Assembly: GCA_937951895.1 (NCBI GenBank)
Contig: CALFER010000024.1
Coordinates: forward strand, 1 to 64,000
Origin: an uncultured bacterium
GTDB taxonomy: Bacteria; CSSED10-310; CALFER01
Direction: 5' to 3'
DNA length: 64,000 bases
Part shown: piece by piece, positions 16,884 to 24,845 of the stretch
How the letters are laid out: the number at the start of each line of letters is the position of its first letter
How positions within the stretch are numbered: position 1 is the stretch's first letter
Position numbers and translations under genes: made by a program
The notes under the pieces: model-generated
What the model was told of the DNA's origin: nothing
The model's database searches: none
What the model saw: only the letters and a program-made list of their open reading frames with translations

Positions 16884-17888
16884 TCACGCGTCTCGGAAAT
16901 GATCCCACCCCATTCGCCTTGTATCCAGCGGATTTCCGTCCCGGAAAACCCTGATCCCGGATTGAGCGGTTATCGTTCCGATGGACGTCGCCCTGTCAGC
17001 ACCTGCAGATCGTGCGACATCGAGCGCTCGAGCAGCTTCATCGGCATGCACTGTCCAGAGCAGTTCGTAATCTTCGCCGCCCGAGAGCACCCATGATACC
17101 ACTGATTCCTCGCACCGGCGCGCACAGGAATCGATGAGCGAATCCCGGGGAATGGCATCGAAGTCAATATCCGCGCCCACTCCGCTTCGCGAGCAGATAT
17201 GTCCGAGATCCTGCAACAACCCATCGGAAACATCGATCATGGCGGTCACACGGTCCATCGCCGCCACCGCCTGTCCCGTCACAATCCGCGGGAACGGATC
17301 GAAATGCGCTTTGAGCAGCGGTTCGAAGACTCCGGGATTGTTGTTCTTCAGCAGCATCCGCAATCCGGCCGATGAAGAACCGATCGGCCCAGAGACTTGA
17401 ATGACATCACCAGGCCTCGCGCCGCGTCGGCGTTTTATCCGTGTGAGGTGTGCCGTGCCGAGCACCGTGATATTGATCGCAAATCGTTCGGCCGAACGAG
17501 TGGTATCGCCTCCGAGAAGCGCAGTATTGAATTCGATCGCGCGCTCATGGATGCCCATCATAAATGCATCGATGTAATCGAGATCGATTGAGGGGGGTAC
17601 GGCCATGGATAAGAAGAATCCCCATGGGGAGCCTCCCATGGCCGCGATATCGCTCAGATTGACCGCAAGCGCTTTTCGGCCGAGCAATCCCGGGGGGATC
17701 TTGTCGCGGATAAAATGAATCGGTTCGATCAGAAGGTCGGTCGTGACGAGCAATCCCGTTTGGCCATCGTTCATTTCAAGAACCGCGCAATCATCTCCGA
17801 TTCCATCGAGACAGCCGGGACAATCCTGAGGAAACAGTGCAGCGATTCGATCGATCAGTCCGAATTCGCCGAGATCACCCAACTTCAT
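16884..17888 (-). CDS. thiL: Thiamine-monophosphate kinase
   Basis: Phosphorylates thiamine monophosphate to thiamine pyrophosphate with ATP, the last step of cofactor synthesis. The 334-residue AIR-synthase-fold protein shows GEFGLIDRI, DDCAVLE, VTTDLLIEPIHF, NLSDIAAMGG, LLGGDTTRS, IDVSDGLLQDL and VLSGGEDYELLWTV, the classical ThiL landmarks. Its ATG shares one base with the thiE stop (TGATG), so it is the third gene of a coupled thiM-thiE-thiL operon. It converges with the small secreted-protein gene across 33 bases. Confidence 0.97.
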   Translation of the reverse strand: MKLGDLGEFGLIDRIAALFPQDCPGCLDGIGDDCAVLEMNDGQTGLLVTTDLLIEPIHFIRDKIPPGLLGRKALAVNLSDIAAMGGSPWGFFLSMAVPPSIDLDYIDAFMMGIHERAIEFNTALLGGDTTRSAERFAINITVLGTAHLTRIKRRRGARPGDVIQVSGPIGSSSAGLRMLLKNNNPGVFEPLLKAHFDPFPRIVTGQAVAAMDRVTAMIDVSDGLLQDLGHICSRSGVGADIDFDAIPRDSLIDSCARRCEESVVSWVLSGGEDYELLWTVHADEAARALDVARSAGADRATSIGTITAQSGIRVFRDGNPLDTRRMGWDHFRDA

Positions 17889-18535
17889 CAGGTGGCTCGG
17901 GCGGACATGATCGCCAGGCGCAAACTTCGGACGGCCGCCGCGGGATCCTTCGCGGACATGACCACCGAAACGACCGCGATACCGTCGGCACCGGCCTGAA
18001 TGACCGCACCGGCATTCCCCGTATGAATCCCACCGATTCCGATCACCGGAATCTTGACGGCCTTCGAAATGTCCCGCAGCGTCTCCACTCCGACCGGTTT
18101 ACCGGTGTCCAGTTTTGTCGGGGAAGGGAACACGCCGGAAACAGCGATGTAATCGGCATGCTGGGCTGCAGCCTTCTGTGCTTCCTCGACAGACCGGACC
18201 GAGATCCCGATGAGTTTTTTTGATTTGACATGCTTGCGGGCGATTTCGAGCGGCAGATCATCCTGCCCGAGATGAATCCCATCCGCATCGGTTGCGAGCA
18301 GCAGATCGAGTCGATCGTTGATGATGAGGGGCACTCCCGCGGGCCGTGTGACCTCCAGCAACGCATTGATTTCCTCGATCATGCTTCGAGTTGTGATCCC
18401 CCGCTTTTCGCGATATTGAACCACCGTCGCTCCGGCCTCAATCGCCTTCGCGACAATCTGACTCAATCCACGGCCCCTGGTCTGAAGGCCGTCGGTCACG
18501 ATGTAGATCGAATAGTCCACATTCTTGCGTGTCAT
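17888..18535 (-). CDS. thiE: Thiamine-phosphate synthase
   Basis: Joins HMP pyrophosphate and thiazole phosphate to make thiamine monophosphate. The 215-residue TIM barrel has YIVTDG, VVQYREK, IINDRLDLLLATDADGIHLGQDDLP (Mg and pyrophosphate site), IGISV, DYIAVSGVFPSPTK, PVIGIGGI and GADGIAVVS. Its ATG overlaps the thiM stop by 4 bases and its stop overlaps thiL by 1 base, giving tight translational coupling. No thiC or thiG-type gene is present here, so this operon covers thiazole salvage and the late assembly steps. Confidence 0.97.
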   Translation of the reverse strand: MTRKNVDYSIYIVTDGLQTRGRGLSQIVAKAIEAGATVVQYREKRGITTRSMIEEINALLEVTRPAGVPLIINDRLDLLLATDADGIHLGQDDLPLEIARKHVKSKKLIGISVRSVEEAQKAAAQHADYIAVSGVFPSPTKLDTGKPVGVETLRDISKAVKIPVIGIGGIHTGNAGAVIQAGADGIAVVSVVMSAKDPAAAVRSLRLAIMSARAT

Positions 18536-19350
18536 TCCATCACCTCCCTCACGAGAACCGAGGTTCGTACTGTGTTCCGATCCAATCCGGCGAGTGCATC
18601 GAGCAAGTGGATGGCAAAAGACCCCGGACCGGCAGAACGGGAAGCCGATTCGGTACCCGCGACGCCGTAGTATGCGAGTGCGTAGATGGCGGCATTCACC
18701 GGGTCCGGTTCAACCGCAGCAAAACAGGCGCAGGCGACCGAGGCCGCACAACCTGTTCCCGTCACCCGGGTGAACATGGCATCTCCACCGCTCACCGCGT
18801 AACAACGATCTCTGTCGCACACCAGATCCTCGACGCCCGTCATGGCCACCACCGAGTTCAATCGCCGCGATGCTTCCCGGATGATGCTCGATGCCTCATC
18901 GACTGAGTTCAGTGAATCGACACCTCGGATCTTCGCCTCGAAACCCGCAAGAGCAGATATCTCAGCAGCGTTCCCCCGGATGATGTCGATCTTGACCGCT
19001 CCCATGATGTCACGTGCCGCTTGCGACCGATACCGCGTCGCGCCGACCCCAACCGGATCGAAGATCACCGGAATACCCTTCGAGTTTGCGGATTTCCCCG
19101 CCAGAATCATCGCGTGAACCCATGCCGGTTCCAGCGTGCCGATATTGAGCACAACGGCTCCGGCATACCCCGCCATCTCCTCGACTTCCTCGCGCGCATG
19201 CGCCATCACCGGTGAAGCTCCGATGGAGAGAATAACATTCGCAGTGAAGTTCATGACGACAAAATTGGTCAGATTATGAATCAACGGCTTCCGTTTGCGG
19301 ATGCTGTCCAACGTGCGTAAGGTTTCGTCACCCCAGTTGATGCCATTCAT
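18532..19350 (-). CDS. thiM: Hydroxyethylthiazole kinase
   Basis: Phosphorylates 5-(2-hydroxyethyl)-4-methylthiazole, a salvage step that feeds ThiE. The 272-residue product has the N-terminal PLIHNLTNFVVMNFTANVILSIGASPVMAHA, the middle FDPVGVGATRYR, RGNAAEI and the C-terminal VTGTGCAAS with its catalytic Cys. Longer in-frame starts exist to 19641, but ATG 19350 is preceded by a full AGGAGG, which settles the choice. The leader region to cysS (19351-19565) holds a hairpin (CCGG-TTTCC stem type) but no recognisable TPP riboswitch core such as CTGAGA. First gene of the thi operon. Confidence 0.96.
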   Translation of the reverse strand: MNGINWGDETLRTLDSIRKRKPLIHNLTNFVVMNFTANVILSIGASPVMAHAREEVEEMAGYAGAVVLNIGTLEPAWVHAMILAGKSANSKGIPVIFDPVGVGATRYRSQAARDIMGAVKIDIIRGNAAEISALAGFEAKIRGVDSLNSVDEASSIIREASRRLNSVVAMTGVEDLVCDRDRCYAVSGGDAMFTRVTGTGCAASVACACFAAVEPDPVNAAIYALAYYGVAGTESASRSAGPGSFAIHLLDALAGLDRNTVRTSVLVREVME

Positions 19351-19565
19351 GTTTCCGTCCTCCTGAATCCGTCGTATCACCATGAGTTTATCCATATCAT
19401 TCCGGATGCCCATTTTCAATTCTCGGATCAAACACATCCGCCCGGATATGGACTTTTCGGGGTCTCTTGACATAGACTGCATATGCGCTCCGGTTTCCTG
19501 CTGAATGGAAATCCGGTTCCCGATGAATTTTTCGACCGATCCGGTCGTTCGAATGGAGTGAGCAT

Positions 19566-20969
19566 ATGCGATCGATATATTTCCATGACACGATGACGGG
19601 AAAGACCCGTCTGTTCGAACCAGTCGAGCCTGGTGTGGCAAAAATCTATTCCTGCGGTCCGACAGTATACAACTACGCGCATATCGGCAACTTCCGCAAT
19701 TTCGTGTTTGTCGATGTCCTGCGCCGAACGCTCAAACTGTTCGGATACTCCGTGAAACATGTGATGAACATTACGGACATCGATGACAAGATCATACGAA
19801 ATGCCGCCCAGGAGGGGATCTCCTGCGAAGCGCTCGCGCGTCGCTACGAGCAGGCTTTCTTCGAGGATTGCACGTTTCTGAATCTGGAACCCAAGGAGTT
19901 CAATCCCCGGGCGACCGAGCATATACCCGAGATGATTGCGCTCGTGCAGAAACTGATCGACCGAGGATTCACCTACGAAGCGGACGGTTCGGTATATTTT
20001 AAAATCAGCCAATTCCGGGCGTACGGAAAGCTGTCGGGTATTCAACCGGATGGAATGAAAACAGGCGCTCGGGCGGATGCCGACGAGTATACCAAGGAGG
20101 ATCTCAGGGACTTCGTTCTGTGGAAAGGCCGCAAGCCGGATGAACCCTTCTGGGAAACTCCGTTCGGGCAGGGAAGACCCGGTTGGCATCTGGAATGCTC
20201 CGCCATGAGTTCCAGATACCTCGGCGATACATTCGACATCCATACAGGAGCAGAAGATCTGGTGTTTCCGCATCATGAGAACGAAATCGCTCAGAGTGAG
20301 GCTGCGACTGGAAAACCATTTGTCAATTACTGGCTGCACTGCGCGTTTCTGAACATGCGATCCGAGAAGATGTCGAAATCGCTGGGGAATATTGTCACTT
20401 TGCATGATCTGGCCCGGTCCGGAATCGATCCTCGGAGTATTCGGTATTTCCTTCTGTCTGTTCATTACCGCAAACCGCTGAATTATACAGAAGAGTCCAT
20501 CGAAGCCGCCGGTGCCGCGGTTGCCAGACTGCAGGGTTTTTACCAGCGCGTGCGCGAGATCGTCTCGAACGGGCAGGCGAGTCCTGCCTCCGTCTGTCTC
20601 GCAGATCGAATCAACGCAGCCCGTTCGGACTTCTATGAGGGTCTCGCCGACGATCTCAATACCGCACGATCACTGGGGGCTTTGTTCGAACTCGTGCGGG
20701 ATGCCAATCCGCTCATCGAACTGCGTCAGTTGAAAACCGAAGATGCGCGGTCTATATTGGAACTGCTGGAGGATGCCGATCGTGTGCTGGCGATCCTTGA
20801 GACTCAAACGGAGTTATTGCCTGACGAGATCGAGGATCTGATCCGGCAGCGGCAGGAAGCACGAAAAGCCAGAGATTTCCAACGCGCGGATGCTATCCGG
20901 ATCCATCTGGCTGATCGCGGAATTCAACTCGAGGACACGCGCGATGGGGTTCGATGGAGAAAAGCCTAG
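19566..20969 (+). CDS. cysS: Cysteinyl-tRNA synthetase
   Basis: Charges tRNA-Cys with cysteine in the cytoplasm. A class I synthetase of 467 residues, the usual length. YSCGPTVYNYAHIGNFR (residues ~29-44) carries the zinc Cys and the HIGH-type motif; WHLECSAM holds another zinc Cys; HHENEIAQSE follows, and KMSKS appears as EKMSKSLGN near 269. The C-terminal anticodon-binding end reads RQEARKARDFQRADAIR and DTRDGVRW. It diverges from the thi operon and is followed 9 bases later by nfeD, so it likely heads a longer transcript. Confidence 0.98.
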   Translation: MRSIYFHDTMTGKTRLFEPVEPGVAKIYSCGPTVYNYAHIGNFRNFVFVDVLRRTLKLFGYSVKHVMNITDIDDKIIRNAAQEGISCEALARRYEQAFFEDCTFLNLEPKEFNPRATEHIPEMIALVQKLIDRGFTYEADGSVYFKISQFRAYGKLSGIQPDGMKTGARADADEYTKEDLRDFVLWKGRKPDEPFWETPFGQGRPGWHLECSAMSSRYLGDTFDIHTGAEDLVFPHHENEIAQSEAATGKPFVNYWLHCAFLNMRSEKMSKSLGNIVTLHDLARSGIDPRSIRYFLLSVHYRKPLNYTEESIEAAGAAVARLQGFYQRVREIVSNGQASPASVCLADRINAARSDFYEGLADDLNTARSLGALFELVRDANPLIELRQLKTEDARSILELLEDADRVLAILETQTELLPDEIEDLIRQRQEARKARDFQRADAIRIHLADRGIQLEDTRDGVRWRKA

Positions 20970-20978
20970 GTTGGTGAA

Positions 20979-22361
20979 ATGAGTAACGCACATCGTTCGT
21001 GGGTGCAGTATCTGATTGCATTTCTTGTGATATCGAGCTGCATATCGGTTGGTTTCGCATCCGGGAATCGCGAAATCTGGATTCTCAGAGTCGACGATAC
21101 GATCAATCCGGTCATTTCGGATTACATCGAAGGAATCGTCAGTAACGCGTCGCGTGAACGGGTCGCGTGCATCATTGTGGAATTGGATACCCCCGGCGGC
21201 GTTCTCGAATCAACGCATTCCATCGTACAAACCCTTCTGAATTCAACGGTACCAATCGTTGTGTATGTGTCCCCCCGGGGCGCACGTGCGGCATCAGCCG
21301 GCGTCTTCATCACGCTCTCGGGACACATCGCCGCCATGTCCCCGGCCACCAACATCGGCGCCGCTCATCCTGTTTCCATCGGACCATCGGCCCCGAACAC
21401 CGAGAGACCGGATTCGAACGCGCCTGACGCCAGTCCTGACACCTCCTCATCCACGACCGGCGACTCGACACTCGATCAGAAAATCATCAATGACACGCTC
21501 GCATGGGCCCGGACGATCGCATCGAACCGGGACCGCAACATCGAATGGATCGAATCGGCGGTGCGCGACAGTGTATCCGCCACTGAAAAAGAAGCGTTGA
21601 ATCTGGGAATCATCGATGTAGTCGCAGAGAACAGAATGGACCTGATTCAGGCAATCGACGGACGGACCGTCCGGATGCCGGATGGCGATATCACCCTGGA
21701 GTTGTCGGATGCAGGGATCGTCGAGAAACTGATGCCGCTTCCGCAGCGATTCCTGTCGGCCGTAATCAATCCGACGATTGCCATCTATCTGCTGGCAGCC
21801 GGCATTCTCGGCCTGTACATCGAAATCACGCATCCCGGCTTGATTTTTCCCGGCGTGGTCGGAACCATCAGTCTCATCCTCGCGCTGTTCGCCATGCATA
21901 CACTGCCGATCAATTTCGCCGGATTGATCCTGATCCTGCTCGCGATCGGTTTATTTGTGGCGGAGGTCAAAGTGCAGAGTTTCGGTTTACTGACAGTGGG
22001 CGGCATCGTTTCGTTCGTCTTCGGCGCGTCCATGCTGGTCGATTATGAACTGACGGGTTTAAAAGTGTCATTTGCGGCCATTATTCCCCTGGCGGTCGCT
22101 ATCGCCGGTATCACGTTCTTCCTTGTCGGACTGGTTATCCGGACGCATGCCGTCAGAGCCGGCACCGGGATCGACGGCATGATCGGTCTCACGGGTCAGG
22201 TCAAAAATCGGCTGACACCCGAGGGAACGGTATTCATACACGGGGAGATCTGGAGAGCACGCGTTCTCGATGGAACATCGATCGAATCGGGACGGCAGGT
22301 CGAAGTCGTTCAGGTCGAAGGCTTGACGCTGGTTGTCAAACCGCTGGATGTCATCGTATAG
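20979..22361 (+). CDS. nfeD: NfeD-type membrane-bound ClpP-class serine protease
   Basis: A 460-residue membrane protein with an N-terminal signal/anchor (about 10-27), a ClpP-like protease domain and 4-5 transmembrane helices (about 260-395). It ends in an NfeD C-terminal OB-fold (about 400-460, VEVVQVEGLTLVVKPLD). Protease landmarks are LDTPGGV, a catalytic Ser in ARAASAGVF, NIGAAHP and a probable catalytic Lys in LDQKIINDTLAWA, a Ser-Lys dyad. These proteases pair with SPFH/slipin proteins, which are among their known substrates in archaea; the slipin gene follows 8 bases downstream. A Ser/Asp/Pro-rich insert lies before the Lys. Confidence 0.93.
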   Translation: MSNAHRSWVQYLIAFLVISSCISVGFASGNREIWILRVDDTINPVISDYIEGIVSNASRERVACIIVELDTPGGVLESTHSIVQTLLNSTVPIVVYVSPRGARAASAGVFITLSGHIAAMSPATNIGAAHPVSIGPSAPNTERPDSNAPDASPDTSSSTTGDSTLDQKIINDTLAWARTIASNRDRNIEWIESAVRDSVSATEKEALNLGIIDVVAENRMDLIQAIDGRTVRMPDGDITLELSDAGIVEKLMPLPQRFLSAVINPTIAIYLLAAGILGLYIEITHPGLIFPGVVGTISLILALFAMHTLPINFAGLILILLAIGLFVAEVKVQSFGLLTVGGIVSFVFGASMLVDYELTGLKVSFAAIIPLAVAIAGITFFLVGLVIRTHAVRAGTGIDGMIGLTGQVKNRLTPEGTVFIHGEIWRARVLDGTSIESGRQVEVVQVEGLTLVVKPLDVIV

Positions 22362-22369
22362 GAGGTTCC

Positions 22370-23146
22370 ATGTTTCATCTCGAATTTCCGGTTTTGTTAG
22401 TTTTGTTCATCGTTTTCTATCTCATCAGCAGTGTCAAGATTCTGAAGGAGTATGAACGCGGTGTCATCTTTCGGTTGGGTCGTGTTCTGAGTTCAGCCAA
22501 GGGACCGGGTTTGATCTTTGTATTCGCTCCAATCGACCGGCTGATCAGGGTCAGCACCCGCCTCGTAACTCTCGATGTGCCGACACAGGACATCATTACG
22601 CGCGACAACGTCTCGGTCAAAGTGAACGCCGTCATCTATTTCCGCGTCATGGCTCCGATTCAGGCGATCATCGAAGTCGAGAACTTCCTGTATGCGACAT
22701 CCCAACTGGCACAGACAACGCTGCGAAGTGTTCTCGGACAGCACGAACTCGATGACCTGCTCTCCAATCGCGACAAAATCAATAATGACCTCCAGATCAT
22801 CCTCGACAGCCATACCGATCCATGGGGCATCAAGGTGTCGACTGTCGAAATCAAACATGTGGATCTTCCGACTGAGATGCAGAGAGCGATGGCGAAACAG
22901 GCAGAAGCCGAACGGGAACGACGCGCGAAGGTGATCGCGGCGGAAGGCGAGTATCAGGCTGCCGAAAAGCTGAAGCTGGCCGCAGAGATCATTCAGGATC
23001 AGCCGATGGCGCTCCAGATGCGCTATCTCCAGACTCTCAGAGAAGTTGCCGCCGAGAATAACTCGACGACGATCTTCCCGATCCCGATCGACCTGTTCAG
23101 TATCTTTATCCAGGACCACAAATCGAAACGACAGGATGTGAAGTAA
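22370..23146 (+). CDS. Slipin / SPFH-band 7 membrane protein
   Basis: A 258-residue stomatin-like protein: an N-terminal membrane anchor (about 4-20), then an SPFH domain with YERGVIFRLGRV, GPGLIFVFAPID and LVTLDVPTQDIITRDNVSVKVNAVIYFRV. A helical segment VDLPTEMQRAMAKQAEAERERRAKVI precedes the C-terminal tail. Slipins form oligomeric scaffolds in membrane microdomains and are clipped by NfeD proteases such as the one encoded just upstream. A full AGGAGG precedes the ATG. The stop shares one base with the next gene's start (TAATG). Confidence 0.95.
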   Translation: MFHLEFPVLLVLFIVFYLISSVKILKEYERGVIFRLGRVLSSAKGPGLIFVFAPIDRLIRVSTRLVTLDVPTQDIITRDNVSVKVNAVIYFRVMAPIQAIIEVENFLYATSQLAQTTLRSVLGQHELDDLLSNRDKINNDLQIILDSHTDPWGIKVSTVEIKHVDLPTEMQRAMAKQAEAERERRAKVIAAEGEYQAAEKLKLAAEIIQDQPMALQMRYLQTLREVAAENNSTTIFPIPIDLFSIFIQDHKSKRQDVK

Positions 23147-23781
23147 TGGCGGAGTCGTATGTACTGACCAAACAACACCTGTATGTTCTGATCACAGTCG
23201 CTGTGTTTCTGGCCGGCCTTTTTACGGCATTCGGATTTGTTCTGGGGCGGAATGTTCAGTTTCCCGAGTCATTCCCGAGCCCCGAGGAATTGACCGAGCA
23301 GGTCGTGATCGATGAGAATGCGACACAGTTGCCGACCGAAATCGAAAATCTCATGACATCAAACACGGATTCTTCATCACAACCTCATGTGCCTAATGAA
23401 GATCTGACATTTTACGAGAAATACACGACCAAGACCCCCTCCCCGGTCACGGTCATGGTCGAAACACTCAGTACACCGACTCCTGCACCCAAATTCACCG
23501 CCCAACCCTTGCCGACCCTCGTTCCGAATTTAAAGAAAGGCTATGCGATCCAGGCCGTCGCCCTGACGCAGAAGTCGAATGCGGACGCTCTGGTCAAGAA
23601 ACTGAAAGCCAAGGGATATCCCGTCTATATCGTTCCCAAACAGATGAAAGGGAAAAAGTCGATCTATCAGGTCCGTGTCGGTTTGTATCCGACGGAAGCC
23701 GATGCGGAGGGGATCAAATCCAATCTGATCCATCATGAAAACCTGAAAGAGGCTTTTGTTATCAGCGATTCAAAAGAATGA
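23146..23781 (+). CDS. Membrane-anchored SPOR-domain protein
   Basis: A 211-residue protein with one transmembrane helix (about 11-32) and a Pro/Thr/Glu-rich linker (about 40-125). The C-terminal SPOR domain (about 128-208) reads KKGYAIQAVAL ... LVKKLKAKGYPVYIV ... YQVRVGLYP. SPOR domains bind peptidoglycan lacking stem peptides at division sites, so the protein probably links the envelope to cell-wall remodelling. It is translationally coupled to the slipin gene, which is an uncommon partner. Single-pass, SPOR outside the membrane by topology. Confidence 0.9.
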   Translation: MAESYVLTKQHLYVLITVAVFLAGLFTAFGFVLGRNVQFPESFPSPEELTEQVVIDENATQLPTEIENLMTSNTDSSSQPHVPNEDLTFYEKYTTKTPSPVTVMVETLSTPTPAPKFTAQPLPTLVPNLKKGYAIQAVALTQKSNADALVKKLKAKGYPVYIVPKQMKGKKSIYQVRVGLYPTEADAEGIKSNLIHHENLKEAFVISDSKE

Positions 23782-23815
23782 TCCGACACCCGAAACATGA
23801 CTGCCCCGGTGAAGC

Positions 23816-24844
23816 ATGACCCTTCAGACCCCATCTGATCTCTGTACGATCGAAATCCGCCTCACACGAATTCCCGATCCGGCTCAACTGTTCGGTTCTC
23901 ACGACACACACCTGATTCTTCTCGAAAAAGCATTCGATGTGACGATCGCCGCTCATCAGAACGCACTGGATGTGACCGGATCGGCAGCGGCAGTCGAGCA
24001 GGTTCGGATGATCATCCAGGATCTCGAGAAACTGGCGAGTGCCGGATACGGATTGACGCGCGATGAGTTTCAAACCGCCATCCGCGCGTTCCAGGCCAGA
24101 CCGGCCGGAGAATCCAACATCCGCGAACTGCTGCTCAATGGCAGCATCATCACCACGCGCACCCGCAAGGTCTTCCCGAAAACCCCTCAACAAAAAGCGT
24201 ACATCGATGCCATCACACACAACGATCTGACCTTTGCAATCGGACCGGCCGGAACCGGCAAAACATATCTCGCAGTCGCAATGGCCGTCTCGTATCTGCT
24301 CACCAAAAAAGTCAGCCGGATCATTCTGGCCAGGCCGGCTGTCGAGGCCGGTGAAAGTCTCGGATTCCTGCCCGGTGACATGGTGCAGAAAGTCAATCCG
24401 TACCTGCGTCCGCTGTATGATGCCCTGTTCGAACTCCTCGAACTCGATCGCGCCCAGAGACTGGTTGAAAAGGGTGTGATCGAGGTTGCTCCGATTGCAT
24501 TCATGCGCGGCAGAACCCTCAATGAAGCCTTCATCATTCTCGATGAAGCCCAGAACACAACCCCGGAACAGATGAAAATGTTCCTCACACGACTCGGCTA
24601 TAACTCAAAAACCGTCGTCACCGGAGACATCACGCAGATCGATCTGCCTCGGGACCGCCGCTCGGGTCTCGTCCATGTCCAGTCCATTCTCCATTCGGTT
24701 CCCAATATCCGGTTTCTGTATCTCACCGAACGGGATGTCGTGCGGTGCGATCTGGTGCGGGCCATCGTTTCGGCCTACGAAGCCGGCGAACGGACGGAAC
24801 TGGAGCGCAGAACACCGCATCGATCGAATCAGATCGTGAAATGA
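23816..24844 (+). CDS. PhoH-family NTPase
   Basis: A 342-residue PhoH-like P-loop ATPase. An N-terminal KH-like segment (about 10-75) precedes FAIGPAGTGKTYLAVAMAV (Walker A, about 140-158), LARPAVEAGESLGFLPGD, AFIILDEAQNTTPEQMKMFLTR (Walker B) and VVTGDITQIDLP. PhoH proteins act on RNA or in ribosome/RNA quality control, though the exact role is unsettled. Its position before the PgpH-type HD gene and ybeY reproduces a gene order seen in many bacteria, which supports an RNA-related function. Confidence 0.96.
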   Translation: MTLQTPSDLCTIEIRLTRIPDPAQLFGSHDTHLILLEKAFDVTIAAHQNALDVTGSAAAVEQVRMIIQDLEKLASAGYGLTRDEFQTAIRAFQARPAGESNIRELLLNGSIITTRTRKVFPKTPQQKAYIDAITHNDLTFAIGPAGTGKTYLAVAMAVSYLLTKKVSRIILARPAVEAGESLGFLPGDMVQKVNPYLRPLYDALFELLELDRAQRLVEKGVIEVAPIAFMRGRTLNEAFIILDEAQNTTPEQMKMFLTRLGYNSKTVVTGDITQIDLPRDRRSGLVHVQSILHSVPNIRFLYLTERDVVRCDLVRAIVSAYEAGERTELERRTPHRSNQIVK

Positions 24845-24845
24845 G

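Noticed and set aside
19351..19565. Possible TPP riboswitch upstream of thiM
   Set aside because: The leader lacks the conserved CTGAGA and the second conserved core of THI elements; only a small CCGG-TTTCC hairpin is visible.
18532..19641. N-terminally extended thiM starting at 19641
   Set aside because: The extension overlaps the cysS start on the other strand, whereas ATG 19350 has a perfect AGGAGG site and fits the family start.
22493..23119. Long minus-strand reading frames opposite the slipin and other genes (for example also 27985-29172, 32243-33313 and 44999-46003)
   Set aside because: They are mirror images of strongly supported plus-strand genes, lack ribosome sites and have compositions typical of shadow frames.
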